From the NCBI GenBank assembly GCA_022784645.1, contig JALFZG010000016.1, forward strand, positions 1 through 43,186: DNA of 43,186 nt, written 5' to 3'. A program made the translations under genes and the position numbers. Positions within the stretch are counted from its first letter, which is position 1; every line of letters begins with the position of its first letter. Below the pieces are notes generated by a model that saw only the letters and a program-made list of their open reading frames with translations, had not been told where the DNA came from and ran no database searches. The stretch comes from Bacteroidales bacterium. GTDB taxonomy: Bacteria; Bacteroidota; Bacteroidia; Bacteroidales; Paludibacteraceae. Of the stretch, positions 17,539 to 24,557 are shown piece by piece.

Positions 17539-17931
17539 TTAGTTTGAAGCCAACGCGAGCTGGCGGATGAGGGATATATCGGCTGGCAGCCAACGCAGGG
17601 TGGGGAGGTCGGCAGGCAGGAGCCAACAGGCGTCTTCGTGCTCTAAGAGGTGAGGCTCGCTATTCACGAGCGTGCACCAAAAGCATTGCATGGAGAGATG
17701 AAAAGTGGGGTAGTCGTATTCGATGGTAGTGAGCAGTTCGCCTACGGCAATCTCGCAGCCGAGCTCTTCGCGTATCTCTCTACGCAAGGCTTCTTCTGCT
17801 GATTCTCCCGGTTCGATCTTACCGCCTGGGAACTCCCACCAATCTTTCCATTCGCCATACCCTCGCTGGGTGGCGAAGATGCGGCCATCATGGCGAATGA
17901 CAGCCGCTACTACATGTTTAGTTGACATCAT
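17539..17931 (-). CDS. mutT: MutT-type Nudix hydrolase
   Basis: About 130 residues. The Nudix box is complete: GGKIEPGESAEEALRREIREELG (GX5EX7REUXEEXGU). The protein begins KHVVAAVIRHDGRIFATQRGYG, which with the downstream WWEFPGG fits the 8-oxo-dGTP/CTP pyrophosphohydrolase group that removes oxidised nucleotides. Two adjacent ATG codons (17931 and 17928) are possible starts; the longer frame to 18024 would overlap the amylase gene. It follows the amylase gene by 41 bp and is probably cotranscribed. The 3' end abuts the repeat mosaic. Confidence 0.9.
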   Translation of the reverse strand: MMSTKHVVAAVIRHDGRIFATQRGYGEWKDWWEFPGGKIEPGESAEEALRREIREELGCEIAVGELLTTIEYDYPTFHLSMQCFWCTLVNSEPHLLEHEDACWLLPADLPTLRWLPADISLIRQLALASN

Positions 17932-17972
17932 TTTTGTGAATATTAATTTATATTTAAGTTGGCAAATCAGAG

Positions 17973-19769
17973 TTAGCGAGCTGGGGTGAGGATGGCTACA
18001 TTGGTGTCGGATGCTGGTAAGCAAACGAAGCCATTGGAAACAGGGAGAGTATTTCCCGAAATCAGTTCTACCACCCGGTTGCCCAAATGATTGGCCACGA
18101 ACACACTATCAGCCGAATTGGCATTAGGCCGCAGACGGATGATAAGGCGGTCTTGAGGCGCTTCTGCAGGATAGGTTCGGAGCACGGTGAGCGAGTCAAT
18201 CATCGTTTGCTTACCACTGCCAATAGCGGGATGCTGACGTCGGATAGCCAATAGTTTCGCATAATGCTGCCAAAGCTCCTGCTGCTGCTCCAAGCGCGAC
18301 CAATCCATGTCAGAGCGGAACGCTTGTGCGGCATCTACATTAAGACGGGCTTCACTTTGCAAGCGCGCTATCTCATCGCCGTAGAAAATCTGTACCGCTC
18401 CAGGAGCCAGCAAGAATGTGGTGGCGCAATCGGCCATTCTATCCATTGCTGCATCTCGGAAATAGGCATTATTCAGATACGAGAACGGATACCAATCATC
18501 GTGAGCAGACAAGCTGTCAGCATAGGCCTGCCAGATTGCGGCTATCGTATGCAGATTGCCATCTTTAGGGAACAGCATGTTTACCATAGAAGAGAATCCA
18601 ACATGCTGATATTCAGGAAGATAGGTTATGTATGCATCTTCATGATCGCCCGTAAACATAATCGGGTCAGTCCAATTGGATGCAGCTGATTCGGGATGCT
18701 TCAAACGCCAGCGGTAAAGCGCTTGATTGCAAGCCTCATACAATTGTGCCCATCGCTCGGGATGCACAAACTCCACCACATCGCATCGATAACCATCTAT
18801 ACCAAACTCCTCTACCCAAGCAGCTATCCAGCGAATCTGATAATCGGATGGTGCGATGGTCGTATCTTGCCTGAGCGCCTTCATCTCCGGCCACGTCCAC
18901 GCATCGTTGGCATTGCCCTCGCGCTCCCATTTCCTGCGTAGGAAAAGTGGAATACTTACGGGTTCGTTTTTTTCCGTTAGGATATCGGGCAGACCATATA
19001 AGGTCTCGTGGTAATAGCGGTAGGGGTCGCAAGCTAATGCTTCAGCTGATAACGGCTGACGAAGCCACTCAGTGGTGAACCACTCAGGCCAACTATACGC
19101 ATCGGAGAGGAATTGCATATATTCTGCTCCTCGCTCCTTCCTCCATTCTGTATCAATGGCGGCTGCATGGGGCGCATAATCCTGCTCTTTCGCATCAATG
19201 AAGGTGGGGTAGCCCACATCGTTGATATTTGCCCCAAGCATCACGCGTATGCCTTGTCCGTGGAGGGCATCCACTACTGCACGAAACTCTTGAACTGTGC
19301 CGTAGTTCTTATCCATTTGTGTGTAATCGAGTGGGTAATAACCATGATAACCATAATGTGGGAAATCGTTTACGATTCCGCTGCCGGTTGTCCAACCATG
19401 GATTTGCTCGTAGGGGTCGGTGAGCCAAACCACATCCACTCCAAGGTCTCTGAAATAGCCCTCCTGAATCTTTTGGAGCAATCCGACATAATCTCCTCCG
19501 TGGAAAGTAGAAGCATTGAGTCGTTCTGAACCATAATCTGTGATTCGGCCATAAGAATGGTCGTTGGTGGTGTCGCCATTGCAAAAACGGTCTGTAAGCA
19601 AAAAATAGACCGATGCACGTTCCCATGCGAAATCGGGTTGAGTAGATGCCGGTTTTTTGCATGCGTTGAGACTGATACAGATGATGCCGACAGAGAGGCA
19701 GGCAAACAAACTTGTGCGAGTAATGCCGAATCGGGCTGCCTCGCGATTGCGATTCTTGCAGTTTTTCAT
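17973..19769 (-). CDS. GH13 alpha-amylase family lipoprotein
   Basis: 598 residues. The N-terminus has a signal sequence ending in a lipobox (SLNAC, Cys37), so it is a periplasmic or surface lipoprotein. GH13 motifs in order: WLTDPYEQIHG, GYHGYYPLDYTQMDKNYGT, GIRVMLGANIND, GIDGYRCDVVEF (nucleophile Asp330), FTGDHED, SAHDDWYPF (His423, Asp424) and APGAVQIFYGDEIAR. The usual acid/base Glu of the GE motif appears as Asp375 (GGC GAT). Family members cleave alpha-1,4-glucans such as starch or glycogen. No SusC/SusD-like genes adjoin it, so it is not in a classical starch utilisation locus. Two palindromes at 19851-19908 lie upstream. Confidence 0.88.
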   Translation of the reverse strand: MKNCKNRNREAARFGITRTSLFACLSVGIICISLNACKKPASTQPDFAWERASVYFLLTDRFCNGDTTNDHSYGRITDYGSERLNASTFHGGDYVGLLQKIQEGYFRDLGVDVVWLTDPYEQIHGWTTGSGIVNDFPHYGYHGYYPLDYTQMDKNYGTVQEFRAVVDALHGQGIRVMLGANINDVGYPTFIDAKEQDYAPHAAAIDTEWRKERGAEYMQFLSDAYSWPEWFTTEWLRQPLSAEALACDPYRYYHETLYGLPDILTEKNEPVSIPLFLRRKWEREGNANDAWTWPEMKALRQDTTIAPSDYQIRWIAAWVEEFGIDGYRCDVVEFVHPERWAQLYEACNQALYRWRLKHPESAASNWTDPIMFTGDHEDAYITYLPEYQHVGFSSMVNMLFPKDGNLHTIAAIWQAYADSLSAHDDWYPFSYLNNAYFRDAAMDRMADCATTFLLAPGAVQIFYGDEIARLQSEARLNVDAAQAFRSDMDWSRLEQQQELWQHYAKLLAIRRQHPAIGSGKQTMIDSLTVLRTYPAEAPQDRLIIRLRPNANSADSVFVANHLGNRVVELISGNTLPVSNGFVCLPASDTNVAILTPAR

Positions 19770-19850
19770 ATATTAATTCTTGATTTAGTAAGCAATTTGG
19801 GCTGGTCTTTTTCGGTAATTTTCGAGGGCAAAATTCCCGAAAACAGCAAA

Positions 19851-19908
19851 AATATGTTTTAAAACATGTTTTTTTGATTAAAAATGCTAAAATATGTTTT
19901 TAAACATA
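19851..19908. promoter_or_regulatory. Pair of near-identical palindromic operator-like sites
   Basis: Site 1 is a perfect 14-bp palindrome ATGTTTTAAAACAT (19854-19867). Site 2 is TATGTTT-tt-AAACATA (19893-19908). Both are embedded in AATATGTTTTnAAACAT and start 39-40 bp apart, close to four helical turns. They lie between the divergent alpha-amylase gene and the promoter at 19919. A dimeric repressor or activator site is a reasonable reading, but no regulator gene is identified. Confidence 0.5.
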
Positions 19909-19918
19909 GAAAAAGGTA

Positions 19919-19949
19919 TTGCACAAATGAAAAAAAAGTTATACCTTTG
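19919..19949 (+). promoter_or_regulatory. Promoter of a small noncoding transcript
   Basis: TTG (19919-19921), a 20-bp spacer and TACCTTTG (19942-19949) match the consensus as exactly as the tRNA promoter. No gene follows before the terminator at 20018. Confidence 0.75.
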
Positions 19950-19955
19950 CAGCGT

Positions 19956-20042
19956 AATCAAAACAACACAATCTTTTTTGTACCTTAAAATAAAACAGAC
20001 TAATACCTTTGAGAAATAAGGACGCTGCGAAGCGTCCTTTTT
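19956..20042 (+). ncRNA. Candidate small RNA
   Basis: A transcript of roughly 85-90 nt is predicted from the promoter at 19919-19949 to the terminator at 20018-20042. It contains no ATG-initiated ORF. The 5' part is A-rich and unstructured (AATCAAAACAACACAATC), with a long terminator hairpin at the 3' end: the general form of a trans-acting sRNA. A second TACCTTTG at 20004-20011 lies inside it. I do not recognise a known RNA family. Confidence 0.55.
20018..20042 (+). terminator. Terminator of the candidate sRNA
   Basis: Perfect 9-bp stem AAGGACGCT / AGCGTCCTT with a GCGA tetraloop and T tail. The 128 bp between it and the kinase stop codon at 20171 hold no gene that I can see. Confidence 0.88.
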
Positions 20043-20170
20043 CCGTATTTATGAGGCCTTATTCGCTATAAAAGGACTGTTTTCCGCCGATTAGAAAGCT
20101 ATTTTGGGGCAATTTGATAGTTTCAAAAAGATTGCGGATACGCTGATAATGGAATATGCAGAACTCTCCT

Positions 20171-21325
20171 TTAGCATTTCTTGAGGGAGATGCGGAAGGT
20201 GGTGCCTTTGCCTATTTCGGAGTGGAGCACATAGATACTACCATGGTGATAATCGCTGATAATACGTTTGGCGAGCGAGAGCCCCAATCCCCATCCGCGT
20301 TGTTTGGTGGTGTATCCACTCTGGAAGATCCTGCGCCAGTATCGGCGTTCGATACCCTTACCGGTGTCGCGTACATCAATGAGGATATGGCGGTCGGTCT
20401 CGCTCATTTTGATGGAAATACTGCCTTCTCCTTCCATGGCATCCACTGCGTTTTTGATGAGGTTCTCTATTACCCATGCGAAGAGTGGTGCTGCTAAGAG
20501 GGCTTCCGTTTCTTGACGGAGGTTATCTGCCGAAATATAATACAAGATGCGGCTGGATGTGCGCGACTGCATGTATCGGATGGTGTCTTCCACTATCGGC
20601 TTGACAGCAGTGGGTGTGAGTTTCGGACGGCTGCCAATCTTCGAGAAACGTTCGGTGATGGTAGAGAGGCGGTGGATATCGCGCTCAATCTCCTGAAAAG
20701 AGGGGTCATTGGGGTATTGCGCCTTGAGGATCTCGTTCCATGCATAGAGCGAACTGATAGGCGTACCGAGTTGGTGAGCCGTTTCTTTACTCAATCCCAC
20801 CCACACTTTGTTTTTCTCGGCTCGCTGTGTGGCGGCTATGGATATGGCTGCAATCAGGCCGAAAGCGAGAATAAGCAGGAGTTGGATATATGGCAGGTAC
20901 TGGAGTTGACGCAGGAGATTGCTTTCGTCGTAATAGATATACTGCACCATATCCGGGCCGAGCCGTACTTCTATCGGCTCCGTATTTTCGCGAAGCCGAT
21001 CGACTTCCTTTTGGTAATATGCCGTCACTTCTTCCTCACGTCCCTCCTGTTGCAAGCGCTTGGGGAGTTTCACGTTTCGGGAAAACATATATCGGCCGTC
21101 TTGGTCGGTCATAAACACGGGTATGCTGGTGTTGCCCTCAATGATGCTGCTTACGAAATTGATGTCCTCCCCAGGTTCGGCAAGGATAAACTGACGGGTA
21201 GCCTCCGCCCAAATATTCATGCGCTGGTGCTCCTCCTCGGCGAGCTGATGGGCGAGGTGGTTGGTGTACATGATGGAACCTGCCATGGCGGCAAAGGCTA
21301 CGATGAGTATGAGGATTTTTTTCAT
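20171..21325 (-). CDS. Membrane sensor histidine kinase
   Basis: 384 residues. One N-terminal transmembrane segment (ILILIVAFAAMAGSIMY) and a second near residue 150 (LLLILAFGLIAAISIA) flank an extracytoplasmic sensor of about 120 residues with an acidic, Glu-rich stretch. The H box is LSKETAHQLGTPISSL, a form typical of Bacteroidetes kinases. The N box is NLIKNAVDAM; the G boxes are DTGKGI and RGWGLGLSLAKRI. It should autophosphorylate on the H-box His and signal through a response regulator, but none is encoded nearby, so it is an orphan. It is third in the run gldF - phosphoesterase - kinase, 16 bp behind the phosphoesterase. Confidence 0.92.
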   Translation of the reverse strand: MKKILILIVAFAAMAGSIMYTNHLAHQLAEEEHQRMNIWAEATRQFILAEPGEDINFVSSIIEGNTSIPVFMTDQDGRYMFSRNVKLPKRLQQEGREEEVTAYYQKEVDRLRENTEPIEVRLGPDMVQYIYYDESNLLRQLQYLPYIQLLLILAFGLIAAISIAATQRAEKNKVWVGLSKETAHQLGTPISSLYAWNEILKAQYPNDPSFQEIERDIHRLSTITERFSKIGSRPKLTPTAVKPIVEDTIRYMQSRTSSRILYYISADNLRQETEALLAAPLFAWVIENLIKNAVDAMEGEGSISIKMSETDRHILIDVRDTGKGIERRYWRRIFQSGYTTKQRGWGLGLSLAKRIISDYHHGSIYVLHSEIGKGTTFRISLKKC

Positions 21326-21341
21326 AGGCTATATGGGTTGA

Positions 21342-21836
21342 TTAGCGTGGCGCAAGCTCTATGACCTCAAGGTCACGTATGGTAGCACCATCGATGGTGA
21401 GACGTAATAGTGTCTGAACGGTATGGAATCCGTATTTTCCGGCTGCACCGGGATTGACACACAGCATAGCATGGGCTTGGTTATATTGCACCTTGAGTAT
21501 GTGCGAATGGCCGCAAACGAAGAGTTGGGCAGGTTCTCGCTGAAGCATACGTTGCACCGATGGCGTGAGATAGCCGTGCTGAAAGCCTATATGCGTAAGC
21601 ATAACGTTGACCTCCTCCGTTTTCCAACGCTCCACATCGCGGAGCATAAATAGGATGTCGCCATAGTCGATATTGCCCTTTACTGCTCGCGTGGGCTTGA
21701 AATCACGCAGCAGTTGCAGCACCTCGGTAGAGCCGATATCGCCTGCGTGCCATATCTCATCTACATCTGCAAAATGCTCAAACACACGCTGGTCGAGCAA
21801 GCCGTGGGTATCCGATAGTATTCCGATTTTAGTCAT
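21342..21836 (-). CDS. YfcE/MJ0936-type metallophosphoesterase
   Basis: 164 residues with the calcineurin-like metal ligands: GILSDTHG (DxH), IWHAGDIGS (GDxxx), VKGNIDYGD (GNxD), LTHIGFQHG (H) and FVCGHSHILKV (GHxH). Family members are Mn-dependent phosphodiesterases of uncertain physiological substrate. The start codon overlaps the gldF stop by 8 bases (ATGACTAA), a sign of translational coupling. Confidence 0.93.
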   Translation of the reverse strand: MTKIGILSDTHGLLDQRVFEHFADVDEIWHAGDIGSTEVLQLLRDFKPTRAVKGNIDYGDILFMLRDVERWKTEEVNVMLTHIGFQHGYLTPSVQRMLQREPAQLFVCGHSHILKVQYNQAHAMLCVNPGAAGKYGFHTVQTLLRLTIDGATIRDLEVIELAPR

Positions 21837-22551
21837 GCTGGCGGGAGAGAGAGAAGATGGTAGTGAAGATAAAAAGCAGGGCTATGGAAGCGAAGTACAC
21901 GAGGTCGCGCAAGTCGATTACCCCTCGCGCCATGCTTGTATAGTGAGCATATCCGCCAAAGGAGCGAATCGCATTGACTACCGCCCCGTCAGAAAAGAGT
22001 GCGGCAAGAAGGTCAAAGCCGTAAAAGAACAGGGCGCAACCGAGTAGCGAGAGGATGAAACTGACAATCTGACTCTTGGTGAGCGAACTGCAAAACGTAC
22101 CAATAGCAATGTATGAGAGGGCGATGAAAGCGAGTCCGATAAAGCTGCCGAAGAAAGCTCCGCTATCTACGTTGCCTTGCGGCTCTGCCATCATCAGGAG
22201 CGCCACGTAATGCACTAAGCAGGGCAAGAGAGCAATCAGCACAATCGTCCATGCTGCAAGGTATTTCATCCACACGATGCGCGCAAGCGAGATAGGTTTG
22301 GTAAGGAGAAGGTTCCACGTACCCGTTTGCCTTTCCTCTGCAAACAATCGCATGGTGAGAGCAGGGCAGAGCAACAGGAACAGCCAAGGCGCAAGGCCGA
22401 AGAGCCCATCGGCTTGTGCATAGCCCGATTCGATGATATTCCATTCACCTGGAAGCACCCAAAGAAACAGAGAGATGAGCAGCAGGAAAAGCCCTATCAC
22501 AATGTAGGCTACAGGGGTGGAAAAATAGTATCTCAGTTCTTTTTTGTACAT
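21829..22551 (-). CDS. gldF: GldF-like ABC transporter permease
   Basis: About 240 residues with six predicted membrane segments, beginning MYKKELRYYFSTPVAYIVIGLFLLLISLFLW, a GldF/ABC-2 permease N-terminus. FAEERQTGTWNLLLTKPIS is the conserved cytoplasmic loop. In gliding Bacteroidetes GldF and GldG form an ABC transporter with GldA; in non-gliding relatives the role is unclear. Here the usual gldG partner is not downstream; a phosphoesterase gene overlaps instead. The ATG at 22551 is preferred over the one at 22572 because the latter adds seven residues and lies only about 10 bp from the predicted transcription start. Confidence 0.82.
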   Translation of the reverse strand: MYKKELRYYFSTPVAYIVIGLFLLLISLFLWVLPGEWNIIESGYAQADGLFGLAPWLFLLLCPALTMRLFAEERQTGTWNLLLTKPISLARIVWMKYLAAWTIVLIALLPCLVHYVALLMMAEPQGNVDSGAFFGSFIGLAFIALSYIAIGTFCSSLTKSQIVSFILSLLGCALFFYGFDLLAALFSDGAVVNAIRSFGGYAHYTSMARGVIDLRDLVYFASIALLFIFTTIFSLSRQHD

Positions 22552-22569
22552 AATGCACCGATTTTTCGG

Positions 22570-22601
22570 CAAAGTTACATAATTTTTTGCACATAAGCAA
22601 A
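22570..22601 (-). promoter_or_regulatory. Promoter of gldF
   Basis: Minus strand: TTTG (22601-22598), a 20-bp spacer and TAACTTTG (22577-22570). It interlocks with the oppositely directed deaD promoter at 22586-22617. Confidence 0.82.
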
Positions 22602-22617
22602 AAAAGTTGTATCTTTG
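22586..22617 (+). promoter_or_regulatory. Promoter of the DEAD-box helicase gene
   Basis: TTTG (22586-22589), a 20-bp spacer and TATCTTTG (22610-22617). Predicted start near 22624, leaving a leader of about 55 nt before the ATG at 22679. Confidence 0.85.
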
Positions 22618-22678
22618 CAGAAATTTTTTGAATTTTCTCTTGTTTCCACTCCCTTGGAAGCACTATTTATTGCAATTT

Positions 22679-24451
22679 ATGACATTTGAAGAACTTGGCC
22701 TCGATGAGGCTCTCCTTCGTGCAGTAGGCGACTTAGGTTTTGAATCTCCCACTCCTATTCAAGAAGCAGCCATCCCCGTGATGCTTCAAACGGATGATGA
22801 TCTCCTCGGTTTGGCTCAGACCGGTACTGGCAAGACAGCGGCGTTTGGCTTACCCCTCTTGCACCACTTGATGCAAACTCCTTTTATATACGAAGGCGTG
22901 CGCACTACGCGTGCGCTCGTACTTGCGCCCACGCGCGAGCTTTGTATGCAAATTTCCAAAGACCTCAAGCTCTATGGCAAGTATTCAAAGCTGAAGGTAG
23001 TAGCGGTATATGGCGGTGAGGATATCCGGCGGCAGCTTAGTCAGCTGGATGTAACGCCCGAGATTATCGTAGCCACTCCAGGGCGTTTGATTGATTTGGT
23101 AAGAAGAGGTAAAGTCATGCTTTCCAATATTGAGTATTTGGTGCTCGATGAGGCCGATGAGATGCTCAATATGGGCTTCAAAGATGATTTGGAGACCATT
23201 CTCAAAGAAACACCAGCAGAGCGCAGAACCCTGCTCTTTTCTGCCACTATGCCCAAGGAGATATCGGCCATTGCGCGCAATTATATGCGGTCAGCTCGTG
23301 AACTGCAGATAGGTGAACGAAATGCCGGCACGGAGAATGTGGATCATATCTATTACGTATGCAAGGCGGAGCATCGCTACGATGTATTAAAGCGAATTGT
23401 AGATCTCAATCCGGATATCTATGGCATTGTGTTTTGTCGCACGAAGGCCGACTGTCAAGTCGTTTCAGAAAAACTGATTAAGGATGGTTACAATGCCGAT
23501 GCGCTTCATGGCGATCTGACGCAGGTGGCGCGAGACAACGTGATGCAGCGCTTCCGCTTGGGAGCTGTGCAGCTGCTCGTTGCTACCGATGTGGCAGCAC
23601 GCGGACTGGACGTGCATAACCTCACGCATGTGATTAATTATCAGTTGCCTGACGACTCAGAGGTATATACGCATCGAAGCGGCAGAACGGGTAGGGCTGG
23701 CAAACGCGGCATTTCCGTAAGTATTGTACATATCCGCGAAGTAAGACGCATCAACGAGCTTGAACGATTGCTGAAGCGGACATTCAAGCGCGAACGTATT
23801 CCTTCCGGTTTGGACGTGTGCCGCAAGCAACTGTTTAATCAGATTGTACGTTTGCAAAGCGTTGATACAGCTATGCTCGATGAGGATACTACGGCGGCTG
23901 CCAATGGACTCAAAGAGGCGATGAGCATGCTCGATTATATGCCTAAGGAGGAACTTATTAAGCGGTTTGTAGCCCTGGAATTCAACCGTTTCCTTGCGTA
24001 TTATAAGGATGCTGCTGACTTGAATGTGGAGACTAAAACGGCGAAGAAGTCATCTGACAAATCCGCTCAGGGCAAGCCTTCAGGGAGGGGAAAGAAAGTA
24101 AGGATGAAAATCAATGTAGGTACATCGGATGGCATCAATACGCGTTCGTTTTTAGCGCTCGTAAACGATACTACACGCGACCGCTCTATCACCATCGGCG
24201 ATATCGAAGTGCAGAAAAACTACACGTTTTTTGACCTCTTCTTGGATCAAAAGCAGAAGGTGGTAAATGCGTTTAAGATTTACGAAGACCTTTTTGTGGT
24301 GGAAGCCAAAGGCATGAAGCCGCGTGAGAATAGCGATAGCGATAATTATAGCGGCAAGCGCAGAAAGGGCGATAACGATAGCTATAGTGGTAGAGGAAAA
24401 GGCGGTGCAAATGGGCATTCTGATAAACCTTGGCGAAAAGGAAGAAGATAA
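22679..24451 (+). CDS. deaD: DEAD-box ATP-dependent RNA helicase, DeaD/CsdA type
   Basis: 590 residues from the ATG at 22679, which gives MTFEELGLDEALLRAVGDLG followed by the Q motif (SPTPIQ). Motifs: AQTGTGKTAA (I), PTRELCMQ (Ia), DEADEML (II), SATMP (III) and HRSGRTGRAGKRG (VI). A linker precedes a DbpA-type RNA-binding RRM-like domain near 480-560 (MKINVGTSDGINTRSF to LFVVEAKGMKPRE). The C-terminal tail is basic, Gly/Ser/Arg-rich and disordered. This architecture fits a cold-shock or ribosome-assembly helicase. It diverges from gldF and ends at a strong terminator. Confidence 0.95.
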   Translation: MTFEELGLDEALLRAVGDLGFESPTPIQEAAIPVMLQTDDDLLGLAQTGTGKTAAFGLPLLHHLMQTPFIYEGVRTTRALVLAPTRELCMQISKDLKLYGKYSKLKVVAVYGGEDIRRQLSQLDVTPEIIVATPGRLIDLVRRGKVMLSNIEYLVLDEADEMLNMGFKDDLETILKETPAERRTLLFSATMPKEISAIARNYMRSARELQIGERNAGTENVDHIYYVCKAEHRYDVLKRIVDLNPDIYGIVFCRTKADCQVVSEKLIKDGYNADALHGDLTQVARDNVMQRFRLGAVQLLVATDVAARGLDVHNLTHVINYQLPDDSEVYTHRSGRTGRAGKRGISVSIVHIREVRRINELERLLKRTFKRERIPSGLDVCRKQLFNQIVRLQSVDTAMLDEDTTAAANGLKEAMSMLDYMPKEELIKRFVALEFNRFLAYYKDAADLNVETKTAKKSSDKSAQGKPSGRGKKVRMKINVGTSDGINTRSFLALVNDTTRDRSITIGDIEVQKNYTFFDLFLDQKQKVVNAFKIYEDLFVVEAKGMKPRENSDSDNYSGKRRKGDNDSYSGRGKGGANGHSDKPWRKGRR

Positions 24452-24485
24452 ACATCGTTTTTTGAGAAACATACATATCTGCAAT

Positions 24486-24528
24486 AACAAACTCCGGTAC
24501 GCAATATCTGTACCGGAGTTTGTTTTGC
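24486..24528 (+). terminator. Terminator of deaD
   Basis: Perfect 15-bp stem AACAAACTCCGGTAC / GTACCGGAGTTTGTT with a 9-nt loop, followed by TTGC. It stands between convergent deaD and the LRR gene and may stop transcription from both sides. Confidence 0.85.
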
Positions 24529-24557
24529 AAGGTTCGAAAAGACAATCTTCAAACAAC

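Noticed and set aside
18450..18480. Apparent loss of the GH13 HD motif at YLNNAYF
   Set aside because: On re-alignment the motif is SAHDDWYPF about ten residues earlier, so the stabilising Asp is present.
20004..20011. Second TACCTTTG inside the candidate sRNA
   Set aside because: The nearest TTTG is 23 bp upstream, outside the strict 20-bp spacing of the other promoters, and a start here would fall in the terminator stem.
5897..20117. Shared 16-mer TTTGGGGCAATTTGAT at about 5895 and 20104
   Set aside because: One 16-base match in a 43-kb window is near chance expectation, and the two contexts (rplS leader and an intergenic gap) share nothing else.
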